Shown here piece after piece: positions 32,911 through 46,640 of a stretch of 64,000 nucleotides of DNA. Source of the stretch: Holothuria scabra (Eukaryota; Echinodermata; Holothuroidea; Aspidochirotida; Holothuriidae); the NCBI GenBank assembly GCA_037179385.1, contig CM074187.1, forward strand, positions 42,566,879 to 42,630,878, in the 5' to 3' direction. Within the stretch, counting starts at the first letter, position 1; every line of letters starts with the position of its first letter. Below the pieces are notes generated by a model, which did no database searches, was not told where the DNA came from, and was given only the letters and a program-made list of their open reading frames with translations. Both the position numbers and the translations under genes were made by a program.

Positions 32911-35900
32911 GGCTACCGCTACACTGCACAATCTAATCGACGACAAATGAAAATTAATCCTATTTGGTATTCAGAATGGAGGTACTATGGTTGTGAACTG
33001 TCCTAGCTGGTTGGTCATCCTTCCTTCCAATTCGGTTACAAACTACCTTCATCGGCACAAGAAAAGTTCTGAACCGTTCAGGACGTACTGTAGGCCAATT
33101 TATTGGTCGTACACCTCACTGTAACCTCACTGGTTTAGCAGCTCTAATTCAAACACAACAGAAGCCGTGCTGTGTTGTTATACGGGTTTTTCTGCTAATA
33201 CAACCTTCATTGCTTTGTCACGTCACAATAACCTGTCACGCATCGCTAGCTCACTGTCATGTATAGCTTGTATCTGTTTGCACTTCCAGAAACACTGACG
33301 TAAATGCTTTTCAAAGGAATAAACTTATGTATCGTTTTCTCTGCTAATCAACAATTGCGAAACAAACGCAAAAGTGAAGTATGATGACGTAGATGTAAAC
33401 ACAATTGATTCAATTTTGTAAAAGAACCCAACATTTCTAGTACTAGAGAACCTGCAAAATAATTTAATGCCAAAGAGGGCAATACGACAAACAAGCGAGC
33501 ATAATCCCATGTACACTACGTCGTTTCTATTCTTCGATTTTTAAAGAACGAGTTCACTTTTCGAAAACAAATAAAAACTAGTCTATTTGAATGGAAAATT
33601 ACGGTATATTATAAAGGGAACATTCTTTTGCCATTAAATATATGGACAGCCCAGTCACTCGTATCTAATTCCGTTGTCAGTTCAGTTCGTCATCCCATTC
33701 AAGTGACAGAGATAAGTGATCCGGTAGAGAACGTTCGTAAATTCAAAGTATTTGCTAACCAAATAAACGACGCTGAACTTCGGTTATTCCCGAAGAGCAA
33801 TTTAACAATTGTTTCTTTGAATCAGCCGCAGGGTTTCGTGGGTTCAAAGGAAGAGATAACATATTCCTTAATTTGTGTTTTTTCTATAAGTCGGGGATTT
33901 GTTCTGAATTTTTCAATTTATTATTAAGACAAAGTTTCTCCTTTTTATTTTTATATTTTACTACGAATAGATCTTCAAGGTCGTTGCAGTAGACTGAAAA
34001 CAAGGAGAAGCAAATAATTTCTTGTCAATGTGAGAAAGTGATAATAGTCCCTGCTGCTCTCGAGTTAATTTTTTAACATTAATCTTGAAACTTCATTTGC
34101 TGATACCTCGAGATATACATGTTCAATTTGAACGGAAACTTAACAAAGTTGTGTAAGTTAGACCTAAGTTCCTCTTTCACATATGAAAATAACATGTTTG
34201 TTATAATTTCCCATTACTTTAAAACTAATGAGGTTAGGGAAGGTGCGAATACTTAAAGACAGTAGGCAGTCGCCTCGACGGGGAAATCAACATATTCTTG
34301 CAAAAACCCTAATAAGGTTACCTTTGAAGTTTGATAAACAGGATTACCGAAATAAAAAGAGCAGTCGAAATTTGAGATTGAGACCAGACTGATATGTTTA
34401 GGGATACTTAAATAGCATAAAACTGAGCAAAGCATAAACATGAATAAGTGACGGATATGACTGGAATGGGAAATTTTCGTATTCAATATAAAGTGTAAGG
34501 AGGGGTCCCTTTACTTCGCCTTAAGTTACACCAACACTTATCAGCTGGCCTCCATTTAAAATGATCACTGCACTGCACTGGAAATTATCCCGTGTAACTG
34601 TTGTTTTAACCAGGCTCTACGTACTCCACATCTTCTTAGTAATTATGTTTCACACGACGAAACCATTAGAGATGCAATGTTATAAATTGGAAATTTCCAA
34701 CAGAGCCACAAGTACGGTATTTTATATTATAAGCCATTGGTAAATGCTGGTCATTTTGTAGCAGATGCCAAAGCAGTGTAGTATTGTCAATAGTACGTGA
34801 AAAAGAAGAGATAAAAGTCCACATGGCAAAAGTCATGGCCATTGATGTTTAAAACTTCTCAAGAAGTGCTTAATAATTTGAAATAAACTAAAATGATAAA
34901 AAAGTAAATAAAGACACTGCCAAATTTGTTTTTTTTTTTTTTGTCGACCAATTTGTTTCATCCAAAGACACTTGTCTTCGAGGCTAAAGAACGCTCTGGG
35001 CTCTAGAATGACGAAGCATTGCCAGCATAACGAGTAAAATATTTGTGCAATATTCTGTCACTGCACATATTATTTAAGTTTACGAACAAAAAAGATGGCG
35101 CCCTTTAAATTTCATAATGTGAGTTACACCGAGTTACCCAGCCAGTCCCAAGTACACTGGCTTGAACAAGAAAGTTTCCTATAGCCAGCTTGAATCATAC
35201 AACACAGTAACCTCTTTTGCTCTTATTTGATTAAATGTACACTCTTAATGATTTTAAACCATACAATGAAGAGAGTAAGTTTGATAAATACGTATTCAAA
35301 GCACCAATATTGTATTCCAAAGTCCGTCGCTGCGACGTGCCACAACAGCATAACGCAGTTCGCAGTTCGTCATAGACTTATCATATTTTTCGGTGATTAA
35401 TGAGCGAATGTAAAGAGAAATGTGCATTGTGGGTTCATCAGGAAACCATGGCCCAGGTCAGAGAAAGCTTCCTTTCGCCTGGGAAATTGTCAAATTATCC
35501 CTACGATATTATGTGTGTAATCACACCACCCTTCAGACATCCTTACCGGATTCTTGAACTGGTTTACAGGAAGGGAAGAGTCTTCGATGAAAAACCGAAA
35601 TTTCTTTACAAAGTTCCATACAATGAGGGGACAGCTACAGGGACAGTTGGCGATCGCCTCATAGCTCTGAAAAATGAAAGTTTGACACACTAGTCAACTA
35701 CAGCGCGGTTTTCCCCACGCCTCAAATTGCAGTCCCTAACCAGTAGCGCTCGCTCATAAATCACTTTGATAAACTTTGGAAATGGCAAAAATCGGAAATT
35801 GACCACCCATAGTTTGTCTAAAAAGGCAGCAGAATGTAGGAAACTTTTTAAATACCGTCGCAGAGCCTCAATCATCAGGTCTTAGACAATATCATGTAAC

Positions 35901-38229
35901 AATAGCGACCTTCAATCTTTGTGCGATATATAGATTTGCTAATATGATGTGCAGGTTTTTTTTTTTTTTTATTTTTACCCAAAATTTTCAAATAATCTCA
36001 CAGGAAACCCCAGATCTTACCTTTTCTGAAATACCAACTTCATGTTTTCAAATAGGCGCTAATTATGTCCCAAATACACTTAATAATATTCAGAAACTTT
36101 GGTGCTTGCCCTCTTGAGACAGTCTAGATACTCCACTGGTCCCTTTTCAGATTTCCTTCGAGAAAATCCAAATCCAAACATTTCCATATCCCTTCAACAA
36201 AACTGTCATTTTCATAGTACTTTTCGTAGCACATGCAAAAGTTCTGCATTTTTGAACATATGAATAGGCCTTTAGCAATAAGACACACTGCAGTGCAGTA
36301 CCGGTAACTAACCGATGAAAATATTTTGTTATAACAACATCGAAATACTGTCTTAATTCTTCTGTTGATGGATCAATCTTGTTTATCCGATGAGTTAGAT
36401 AGAACGTTATCCATCCTGGTGTGATGAAATGAGGGGGCAGAAGTCATACCGGCACAAATCAAGGCAAAATCCCTTTTTATTCACTATTACAAAAAAAAAC
36501 TTAGATTACAGTTATTTAGTTTCTCGTATTCCCAACCAAAATTGCATCTCATGAACCTTAAACCTTGATAACCATCCTGCATTTAGACACTTCAGCTAGA
36601 ACGATGGTTCAGTCACCCCCTCCCCGGCCGTCAGTTGAAAACAGCATCCCCATAATATCCAATATTCTAACGTTGAATGCTCACTGGTGGGAACAAGGAG
36701 CGGTTGACAGCTTTTTAACATTTTAGAGCTTAGAAGTGACGTCATGTGTCGTCTGTTTCACTAATTGCTCAACTTCTGACGTGTTATGTTGATAACATGT
36801 TTCAGTGCATCAAAACTAATGGATATATTTCCAACCACATATGTACACGTAGAGAATACTTATACGTGCTGATTAAAGAGCTTTTTGTTCAACAGCTCCA
36901 GTTTAAATTACATGCAAAATAAATTGCTATGAACGTTGCTATGTCAAACCATTGATAAAGCAAACAGAAAGTCTCGAAGGCGGGACAAAAATCATCAATA
37001 TGAATTTCACGTGACTGTACCTTTGCTTTCAATCTTTTGATACCAATTCAACCAAACCAAAGCGTTTGTTATATATATTGCGTACATAAAATCCTGTGGG
37101 GAAATCGCCATGCAAATTTGACGTTTTCTATAAGTTCACAAATGAATGTAGTTGGTCAAATTCGTTCCCCCCTACCCCTATCCAACAAAAATGAAGTAGG
37201 TTAGATTCACTGCCCACGACCCTCACCCAACATTGTTCGACGACTTATCTCTGCAGTAACTAGATATTTTCAAAGAACGTCGATATGAAGTCAAACGATA
37301 AATTTTCTCTTTTACGAACTCTTTCCAAAATGTGTTCTAGTTGCAAAGAAGGAAACGCTGCACTTTAGGGTTAACTGGAAATCTCGTTATCTATTAAATT
37401 AAAGTTTTATATGACAAAGAACGTTTCGGGAATAAAGAACAATAATGTGAAAGTTTACATCCATGATTGCCTTAATCTCAAGAGGCTAGTGAAAAGAAAG
37501 TACATTAAGGAGGGCACTACTTCATTTATGTACTTTTCAATGAATTGGAAGTACAAGGCTAATCATTAAAGTTCATTGCTACATGACCGATGTAACTTTT
37601 GTTTGATTAATAAGTTTCGTTAAATTTACTTCTATCATGTCTTCTCCCCATCGATTGAACACATTATCTTAAAGCAACATTCCCAAAGGGGCTAAATGAG
37701 TGCTGTTACCAAATATATTAAAAAATATTCAGAACAATTAGCGAATTTAACAAACAAAGATGCAGTGATAGCACCCCTTTTCTCATTATTCCGAAAGTAG
37801 GAAGTTTGATTATCAACTTCTTTTGAAAGAATAATATCAGTAGCCCTGATTTTTCGAGGATTTCTCTCAAGGAAAGGTGGATGCAGTATTTTAAGTGATC
37901 GTCAGCCTGGTGGAGGGTTCCCCTTCTCTTGGAAAATTTTATTTAGCCTTAGCCTTAGCCTAGATGCAAAGTGGTGCAAGATTTCTGATTTTGAAAGGAA
38001 TAGTGTTGAAATTTGAATTTGTGGTGGTTCACGGAGATAAAACTGAAAATTTTGTGCCTTTACGTAATGTCACGCACCGTACCACTACCTTTCAAATGTT
38101 TTATTTAAATTTGCATACTTTTAGGAGTCAAAATAATAAAAAAAAAACGTCAGCCTAGGAGTATCGGTACCGGAGCATTTCAGTTTTTGACATTTCCTGC
38201 CCACAAAACGTGATTCTGACGTAATCACT
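32911..38229. other. Intergenic stretch upstream of SLC5 gene 1
   Basis: About 5.3 kb in which no gene was recognised. Frames such as 33628-33927 and 35400-35693 lack recognisable domains or splice context. T runs near 34929 and 35957. A triple ttagcc hexamer lies near 37946-37963. Confidence 0.4.
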
Positions 38230-38560
38230 TTCTAAGCGAAATGCTGCCATCGGTTGGCGCGGAGCTTGCAGAAAATATCGAAAAATCATACCTCTCAGAT
38301 GGCCGGAAATAGAATTTCTAGGACTTATAAATAGAATCTAAGCAGTCGCTATCCTTTTTGTCGTTTGCAATAAAATGCTTACTTCAAAATAATTTAGCAA
38401 ACTGCAACATGATCAGAAACTTATCCATAAATACTTTGACCCCCAAAATATAATTTTGTCCGAAACACTGTCTAATCGGAGTGCCACCATTGGTTCGTGC
38501 GGAGCGTAAAAAATGAAAAATTGCCACCCCTCAAATGACAGAAATTGTAAAATGTACCAC
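38230..38560 (+). repeat. Two tandem copies of the shared module
   Basis: taagcgaaatgctgccatcgg near 38234 and taatcggagtgccaccattgg near 38472 start two copies about 235 bp apart. The first continues through gaaaaatcatacctctcagatg to ctaggacttataaatag. Confidence 0.65.
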
Positions 38561-38658
38561 TTACATTAGATTAAACGGTCTTGTATCTGTTCGAAGGTAA
38601 AACTATACAACGGAAATAAAAATGTACTAATGTTTCTGTATTGTGACTCCTGATAAAT

Positions 38659-39599
38659 TTAAAGTGGGTATGACACGGCCACAAAAACTTTTGTGTATTG
38701 CAAGATTCGATACAGTGTGTTACAAATATCATCTCACATCCCATTAAAAACCTCTACAATTCGGCATAAATGATATTTAAAGGAAAACATTAAAAATCCA
38801 ATTTCAAAAATTGCCGCAACAGGTCACCTGACTTTTATAACGTAGTTGGCGGCACAAACCACGCCCTATTGAAGAACGCGCATCTAGATGTGGCACTTAT
38901 GTAACGCTCGGTAAAGTTATCTTATCCTACCAACTCCATGAAAACGATTGCACCACAATGCTCGTCAAACTTACAGAGCGAAAGGCGCGGAATATGTCGA
39001 GCTTCGGAGCAAATCATTGGCCAAAATGTTCGCGTGCAGATGCGCGCGTAAAAAAAGTAGTCTGTTTTTGTGCAAGAAAGACGCGGTTCGGGCGCTGTAC
39101 AGAACAGGATGGGCAGTCCACAACGAGCGCGTCCTTACTTCGAGAGCGTCTTTACTGTATGAGCTGTTTGGTAAAGGTGATATTGCGAATACTAGGCAGT
39201 CACCGCGCAATGCACAATCCACAATGTAGTCAGTGGCCACACTGACTGCTATCGTAGCACCAGTGTTTGCAATGATGTACTCGCTAACACGCGTCACCGT
39301 GTACGTGACTCGATGATTGTGAGCTCACTGGTACAGTGTTGCCAGAGCCTCCTAATATACGGCTCTGAGTGTTGCTAACCTTGCCTCCAATGACGTCACC
39401 ATCTTGAGACGCGCTCACTTACGTTTTTTCGCTTTCGGATTTCTAATGGGCTGAGCCTGGCCTGTAATTGGGAATTCACAACGTCTTATTTCGGTATTAA
39501 TGGACATAATTTAGCAGGAAAAACATTCACTTTATGTCAAAGTGTATCCAAAGAACATTTACCGAGAATCTCACTTTGGTCGTGTCATGCCCTCTTTAA
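38659..39599. mobile_element. TTAA-flanked nonautonomous DNA transposon, family T2
   Basis: TTAA at 38659-38662 and 39596-39599 flank a 933-bp element. The left end AGTGGGTATGACACGGCC and the reverse complement of the right end, AGAGGGCATGACACGACC, are an 18-bp inverted repeat with four mismatches. TTAA targets with AG-starting ends suggest Kolobok-like (inference). The centre (38940-39310) is CpG-rich and shows three overlapping frames on both strands, without recognisable protein. Confidence 0.75.
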
Positions 39600-40806
39600 G
39601 ATCCGCTGAATTGATGAAGTTGTCTGTGTGACTTGCCGAACTTCCGACTATGGATGATTTATCTCCTATCATCTCTTGCATGTAAAATGGCAAACTATTG
39701 CCCACCTCTCCTGAAAATCCTCCTGCCCCCTTCAGGTACGTCTATGCCAGCCAGGGAAGAAATCAAAAGGATGGGCTCCACCCCTTTGAGGATTCTTAAA
39801 AAGGTGAGTGTCCTTACATGGAATATGGTGCCACAGATGTTACCTAAAGTTTTGAAGTAAAAATTGTGTTATTAAAGTTCGTATTTTTTAGGATAAAAAA
39901 GCATCCCTGAAAGGCGGTCATGACTTAATCCCCCCGCCCCCTGCCTACGCCACTGACTTAGTGTCATTGCTAATAAAAAAACTTTTTATACATGTACACA
40001 CACGCACCCTCAAACACAAACCGTTTTCAAAATAGCAGGTACAAAGTATTGTGAGGTGTGCTGTATGAGCTACTTTTCATCAACAAATTTCAATAACAAC
40101 TAGAAAATGTGGTTACGTACCGTAACCACAATGGACATGACATTGTGCTAGTCTTTGGTTGCCCATGTAGGGGAAGGATGGACTGCCTGGTTAATCCGAC
40201 GCACAACAGGGACGTAGATTTGGTATGTGGTTTGGGGGACAAAAATTTTCCAACAGACTATGTTGAACCCTATTTCGTGTCCAGGACCGGAATGATCTAT
40301 AAGCAATCCACCCTATGAAAGCGAGTGCACTCGTAGGCCTACAAACACACACAACCAGACACACATACACACTCACAATGACATGCACATACACTCAAAG
40401 TGACGTTTTCAAGAAGCCCCCCATATCCCAAAATGTTATTACATTTTGGTTATTCTCCTTTTTTTTATTTATTTTTTTTTATTTTAAATTTGCCTGAATT
40501 ATTGGAGGGGCAAGGCCTATGTTTGCTTCCCCCAATATTTTCATTGGTGATGCAATAAGTCACATCAATTTACGTCACTTTGTTCGAGCAAGCTATCCGA
40601 CGGTGATTCAAAATCACTTCGTACTTTACGCAGAAACTAGCAGACACATCCCCCCGCCCAGCATTCGGCATGCTAGGTAAACTGAGCCTTGCATGTATAC
40701 GATCTTAATACGGCGGTATGACCTTTATGTCACCATGTCCGGATGTCAACATGAGGCCTGCTACGTCAGAACGTACATAAACCTACAGTGAAAATTCCAA
40801 CGTGTA
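39600..40806. other. Unassigned stretch with minor hAT-like debris
   Basis: Ends like ccgccccctgcctacgccactg near 39930-39958 suggest an old hAT-like end. A CA-rich tract lies near 40343-40393. No gene recognised. Confidence 0.4.
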
Positions 40807-41550
40807 TGGCAAGCGAAATGTCCAATAATTAGAAAAACCAAGTTTATCGGTCGAAAAACCAAGATTATCGGTCGAAAAACCAAGATTATCGGTCGAAAAA
40901 CCAAGTTTATCGGTCGAAAAACCAAGATTATCTCGATATCTTGGTCTTTCGGTCGAAAAACTTGAATTTTCAAGATAACTTGGCTTATCGGTCGAAAAAC
41001 TTGGATTTTCAGTCGAAAATCCAAGTTTTTCGATCTATCTGGTATATCGAAAGATAAACTTGGTTTTTCGAAGCCGAATGTCCAATAATTAGAAAAACCA
41101 AGTTTTTCGATCGAAAAACCAAGTTCATCGGTCTAAAATCCAAGATTATCGGTCGAAAAACCAAGTTTATCGGTCGAAAAACCAAGTTTATCGGTCGAAA
41201 AACCAAGTTTATCGGTCGAAAAACCAAGTTTATCGGTCGAAAAACCAAGTTTATCGGTCGAAAAACCAAGAGTTTCGGTTGAAAAACCAAGTTTATCGGT
41301 CGAAAAACCAAGTTTATCGGCGAAACACATGGTTTTGATCGATAATCTTGGTTTTTCGACCGATAAACTTGGTTTTTCGACCGATAATCTTGGGTTTTCG
41401 ACCGATAAACTTGGTTTTTCGACCGATAATCTTGGTTTTTCGACCGATAATCTTGGTTTTTCGACCGATAATCTTGGTTTTTCGACAGATAAACTTGGTT
41501 TTTCGATCGAAAAACTTGGTTTTTCTAATTATTGGACATTTCGCTTGCCA
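40807..41550. mobile_element. TA-flanked foldback element built from 21-bp repeats
   Basis: TA (40805-40806) and TA (41551-41552) flank a 744-bp inverted structure. The terminal repeat TGGCAAGCGAAATGTCC and its extension to about 38 bp are identical at both ends. The interior is a run of 21-bp units (ccaagtttatcggtcgaaaaa and variants with gattatcgg) on the left and their complements on the right, turning near 41330-41345. A partial copy of the subterminal sequence (gaatgtccaataattag) sits inside at about 41076-41091. TA duplication suggests a Tc1/mariner-type mobiliser (inference). The long frames rich in NLVFRPI-type repeats only reflect the repeat unit. Confidence 0.8.
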
Positions 41551-42889
41551 TAAACGTGCATTGTGCATTACTGTGAGAGAAGTTCACGAGCATGACGTCT
41601 TTGTTTACAATCGGTAATTTTGGACGTGCAAGAGAATACCATAATACAGGGCTCTGATTGGTTGATGTTTTTAAGCCGGTGTTTTAAAAGGAGAAGCTTC
41701 GATCTCTTAGGATGCTTGCATTTAGAGTAGGAAAGCGTCCAAAAATTTAATATCAAGTATTGATAGAGGCCTTGGAAAGTACTTATTTTCTTATTTGACT
41801 GTTTTCTGTTACGTTTCTTTGGGATCATGGCCACTACGCGTCCGGTCGTTCCACTAAAACTTAAATACACTTAAAATAGGGGTGAAGGTTGTTGGCTGTG
41901 TGTGGTGTTTAAGGCACAATAGATGTTCCAACAATAGCCCTTTCTCGTTTCTTTTACTTGTCTTTTTGATTTAAAACAAAAGGAGATGATAAAACCTTGG
42001 CAAATCAAATGTTTTGAACTTGGAAATGTGATCATCACCTCTCCAAAACAGCTGTTAATATTATTTTGCATGTCTGATATGGAGCATGCCTAACAAAATG
42101 TTCTAATCTTTCAAGTCAGTGTATACACCAGGTACCCGACAGGTATGGCGATTTGGTACCCGGGTCCTACTTTTTAGTAGGGCCTATACCCGTGCAAAGG
42201 CACTTGTTGCAATTCCCTACCTGCCACCGAGGATTGAAAAACCTGTCCGAAAAAAGTACAGCAAGTGTGTAGTACTAAATTTGTCTCTGATTTAGAATAA
42301 TTGCCCGGAATGAAGTGAACCTGCGAATGTACGTGCAGTTAATGTACACTAGCTACGTTGACGTTTGACCTCAGCTGGCCTATGCCAATCGAAAACCTAT
42401 AATGGTTTATACGTATGGTAAAATAGGAGATTTCCATCGAAAATTCGGACTTGAGGTTTGATTGCACTTTGCCTTCTGTCGATCTGTACGACATTATGTG
42501 AAATTCTTTTTGTTTATACGTTCAATCGGTCACATTGCTTGTACACGATCGCAATGGACCGTACATAATGACTTTATACTGCTGAACGCTGCGCCAAACC
42601 CGGCACTTACACTACTGTACACATTTTCTACATTCCTTCACTGAAAGCAGTTCAAACGGAGACATCGTAGCATGCCGCTCAGTCGAACTTCCAGGGAATT
42701 GCGACAAGAAAATTATACGAATGTTTTCAAATTTATACAATTGTCTTTATAATCACTTCATAAGTCAAATGTAAAATTAATCTGGTGACCAAACAGTTCT
42801 ACTAAACAAAGTGATGTTGAAAATACAGACCAAAGTAGGACAGCATCCCTCGCGTTCATGACTGCGTCATATGTAAAGTAACAGGCATA
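41551..42889. other. Unassigned non-coding stretch
   Basis: No gene or repeat recognised. Confidence 0.4.
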
Positions 42890-43012
42890 TTACCTACTTA
42901 ATATTAATGTTAGCCTACTTAATATTAATATTAGCCTACTTAATATTACTATCAGCCTACTTAATATTACTATAAGCCTACTTAATATTACTATTAGCCT
43001 ACTTAATGTTAA
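42890..43012. repeat. Minisatellite, 21-bp unit, about 5.5 copies
   Basis: Unit cctacttaatattactatnag, with single-base variants between copies; the last copy is incomplete. Confidence 0.85.
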
Positions 43013-44439
43013 AATGTCGAGTATTTGAGGAAAAATGTACCGCATTTCGTAATTAGTGACATTTTTCACACAATCTTGTCACATACCGGTCTCCTTTGCT
43101 GCACAAATCTTTTCCCAAAAGATCGGTTTGTTTCTCATTGGGAGTCGTCCGATAAACTGAACGAAAGAAATGGGGTCACGTGATCATCAGAAAATGCGAC
43201 CAACCACAATAATGGACATGCTGTGTCATGTCCATTAAAAAGAGGTGTATCAAAACTCTGTCCCACAATACGTTGTAATTGCGATTGAAATGATCTATGC
43301 CCAAGTACTCGTATATAGCTAACTGTAAGCAAGGTATAGACTGGGTTCCTTTTTACTCTTATTTGTTGCTGTTTCTGACACTGAGTTCTATGATGTGTAA
43401 TTATACATCGATGTAGTAGACTATATAAAAATTTTCCAACTGTTGGTAAAAATTTGCTCGTTGATGGAACAAAACCTAATCTTTTCTCTTAACTAGTTCG
43501 ACAGGTTGAGAAAGTAAAAAGGGTACGCAAAAAGATACGCCGTGGCTTACAGTCTATATGCCTATTTAAAGGGCGATTCCTCATTTTTCCTGGCCATATT
43601 ATAAAATTTTTGAAGCTGCGCAGTCAAGTTCGTAACTAGGTGGTATGGGCCTTGTCAAAGTTTCCAAAGCTATGAAATTCATTCATGAGAAATATAAATT
43701 AATTCGTTGCTTTTAAGACGCGTTGTCTCTGACAATTTTCACTGATATTGAGATGTTTTATATAACCAGGGAGGTGTCCCTGATATAACAAGATGCATTC
43801 AGTGCTGAGATATGTCACAAAGGAATCTGCTACTCGGATCAGCAACTCCCCTTCAGAAGCAAAGCTAATTATCTTCCAGTGGCTTAGTGAAAGTGTGCCC
43901 TCACTATTTTCGTTTGACTTGTGGAGCCTGACAAAACAAGTTCAGGTTCATTTAGTGCACTTGCTATATTATGACAAAGCCAGGTTGTTTAATTTGGTGA
44001 GCCAAAACCGAAGTCAGATCCTAGATTGTAGGGATATGTATTGCTCTACTTTATGGGTTCATACTGCTAGTTCAAGATTGACGCAAAATATTTGAATGGG
44101 TAAGAAATCTTCTTAGTACATAGACAAAATGCAGCACGAAAGATATCACACAACCCATGGCTGTTCAAGGGTCGTGCTTATCTCAATCAGTTTGATGCTC
44201 TTACATATTTACATGTTTTCGGTACAAATGTTGGTAAAAATGTTGGCAGTTGTAACGTTCGTTTGAAGCTATATCAAATATCGTTCAGTTTAACATCTCA
44301 GCTATGTTATGTTAACGAAGCTTTAATATGAACTTGACTGCTGGTTTTGGTCACTGCTCTGCCTGTCTAGCAGATTGTGCTTCATATCACTTGTTAAATC
44401 ATATCTCTGTTTAACAGGCCTTATTGAAGCCGTACCGTC
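43013..44439. other. Unassigned non-coding stretch
   Basis: The 100-codon frame at 43793-44095 has no recognisable domain. Nothing else identified. Confidence 0.4.
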
Positions 44440-45030
44440 GTCAGGGGGACACGTGCCCATCTAGAAAACCTTGCGCCCCACCTGTCCCCCCCATTGAGAT
44501 CTGGGATTTTCAAAGAAATATGTCTTCTTTAGTTAGAGTGTGACTACACCAGATTCCATAGGCCTATGGTTTGATTCTTCATGATACGAAAAAGCAGTAA
44601 TTTTCTGTTTACTTCAAATGACAAAATCGTCCACAACATCTCAGAAATGCCATTTCTGGCTGTCTGAGAGATTCATTTTTCAAAAATTTCAGCACGCTCT
44701 GCGACAATTCAAGGTGACGCCCAGGTAACCTTTCAGCAAGTTTTTCATTTTCCATAAAAGAATCTCATTTAAATGCAAAAAAGCTGCTTTCCCTAGAGTT
44801 CAGCTTCCCGTTTTTCAAACTGCCTACTGGAGCCACTCATGGGAGTGGTTTTGTTACCAATCTAACCTTACTCAAGTTACCCAAGTAATTGTTATAAGTC
44901 TTTAGTCGATGGAATTACCCTGAAATGACGACTTAAATACTACACAAACTCTTAAACCCAAGAGCTTTCGGTGGCTTCGCCACGGGACCCCACCAGGGGC
45001 AAAAACGGGACCCTTGGACCAGTGGTGCAG
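44440..45030 (-). mobile_element. Diverged hAT-like element, relative of 5800-6821
   Basis: Left part ccgtcgtcaggggg; tgggattttcaaag and tatgtcttctttagt resemble 53300-53345. The inverted shared module is at about 44640-44725. ggcttcgccacgggaccccaccagggg near 44970 matches the 53232-54177 copy. Right end near ggaccagtggtgcag. Ends are too degraded for a target duplication. Confidence 0.55.
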
Positions 45031-45194
45031 GGAGCAATATGAAAGCGGAGGCGGAACAGTTTTGGACCATGCTCCTCATCCTACCCTACTGACAAAAAGG
45101 TACACTTTTCATGCCAACTTTTTCGCTTTTTTTCTAAGAGCAAGAACAACTTTTAAAAAAAAAAAAAATAACAAAATCTGACTTTTCTTAAGTG

Positions 45195-45560
45195 CGAAAA
45201 CTACTGTAAGCCTAACAGGAGCGTAATTTGCGGCGCGTGGAGCGCGCCGAAATTTTGGGTCCCTTTACAAATTTGTAAATATGGAGATTGTATTGCAAAA
45301 ATAGTTTAGATTCATGGTATTCTGTAAGGAAATTTGAATATTTGGGGACTATCGAAGAATCTGCATTTCCTAACAGCATATAGCTGAGATAGCATGTTCA
45401 CCATCGTTGTTACATTATGTTGTCTAAGGAGTGCGGATTGAGGCTTCTCGGCGTCTTCAGATAGCTCCCGAAACTTTGTTGCCTGTTTAGGACAAAATAT
45501 TTAAAGATGAAAAGCTTATATTGAAGAAATCTTAGGGTAGATGCGCACTGTTTAACAAGA
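45195..45560. mobile_element. Family B fragment
   Basis: gcgtaatttgcggcgcg, aatttgaatatttggggac and gaagaatctgcatttcc recur from the elements at about 2087-3163 and 19896-20660. Confidence 0.5.
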
Positions 45561-45899
45561 TGTTTCTTGACTGGATGTTGTCATTGTATTGTATCGGTTG
45601 TATTCTTTGGGATTAGGTTAGGGACAGGGTTATCGTTAGACAGTTAGGAAATTTCTTGTTAAGCAGTGCGCATCGCCCCAAAATTTTAGGGAAACGGTAT
45701 GTAGCGACTACTTACTGCATTATGGGTTGCAATTAAGGGCACGAAGCAAGCCGAAAATCTTTCCTTTTTAAAAATAATAATTACAAATATGGTGCTTTTT
45801 ATTAGGAAGAATTCGGAATTTTATGAAACCACTCTGTATTTGACCGGTGTTTCAAATGGCCAATTTCCGAATTTGGTAGGCCAATGTTCCTGCCTGGAA

Positions 45900-46640
45900 A
45901 ATGAAGTCTTGCCCGAGAGGCTATCTTTAGTTGGCGCGGAGCTTACAGAAAATTTTTAAAAATCGCCACCCCTCAGACAGCCGGATATGGCATGTCTCGG
46001 GCGTGAAAGAAGAAGCTGAGTTTCCCGATTTTTCCTTCAAGTGGGGACACCACTGAATCAGGGTCGTATTGCGGCACGCGAAGCGCGCCGAAATTGTCGC
46101 CCTTTTAAACAAGTATATGTGGAAATGGAGTTGGTGGAATCCTGAAGAATCTGTACTTCCTACATATATTGGCGTCAAATCTGAGAATGATTGCAAGACG
46201 ACTGAATCGTTGTTTCTACATAATGTTATCTAAGGACTAAGAACTGACACTCTCCGATGACATTTCAAAAGTTTCCCAAACTTTGTTGTCCTTTTTAGAC
46301 AAAATGTTCTAAAATCAAGAGCTTTCTTTGAAGAAAATTTCAAAGGCAATTTACAAAAATAGCAATATTCTGCCTGTGTTTCTTGATGGTGTGGTATCAC
46401 ATACGTTAAATATCTGATTTTGTCAATTCCAGAGCTCGGAAAAGTTTACCAAACTGATTTACGAGCGAGAACTAATGCATTCTATAATGCATTTTGCGGC
46501 CCCCTGAAGCGCACCCGGAATATTTCTTCTTTTGAAATATAGAAAAATGAAAAAAGGGGTTTTCTTATCCGGGAAGTGGGGGTTTTCAATGGGAGGTTAT
46601 TGCCCCAGCTCCCCCTTCCCCGCTTCCTACGACTATGCCT
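45900..46640. mobile_element. Shared module followed by family B fragment
   Basis: The module (agttggcgcggagcttacag, then cacccctcagacagccgg) occupies about 45925-46005. Family B sequence follows: cgtattgcggcacgcgaagcg near 46066, gaagaatctgtacttcc near 46145, and the gagctcggaaaagtttacc segment near 46432. The right end is near 46640. Confidence 0.5.

Noticed and set aside
38948..39297. Three overlapping frames of 93-108 codons on both strands
   Set aside because: They come from the CpG-rich, stop-poor core of a TTAA-flanked element; no recognisable protein.
40807..41550. CRISPR-like array of short repeats
   Set aside because: The units are contiguous without unique spacers, occur in mirrored orientation, and lie in a eukaryotic genome.
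40761..41617. Repetitive protein-like frames rich in NLVFRPI or KLGFSTD units
   Set aside because: They translate the 21-bp repeats of the foldback element on both strands, so they are not genes.
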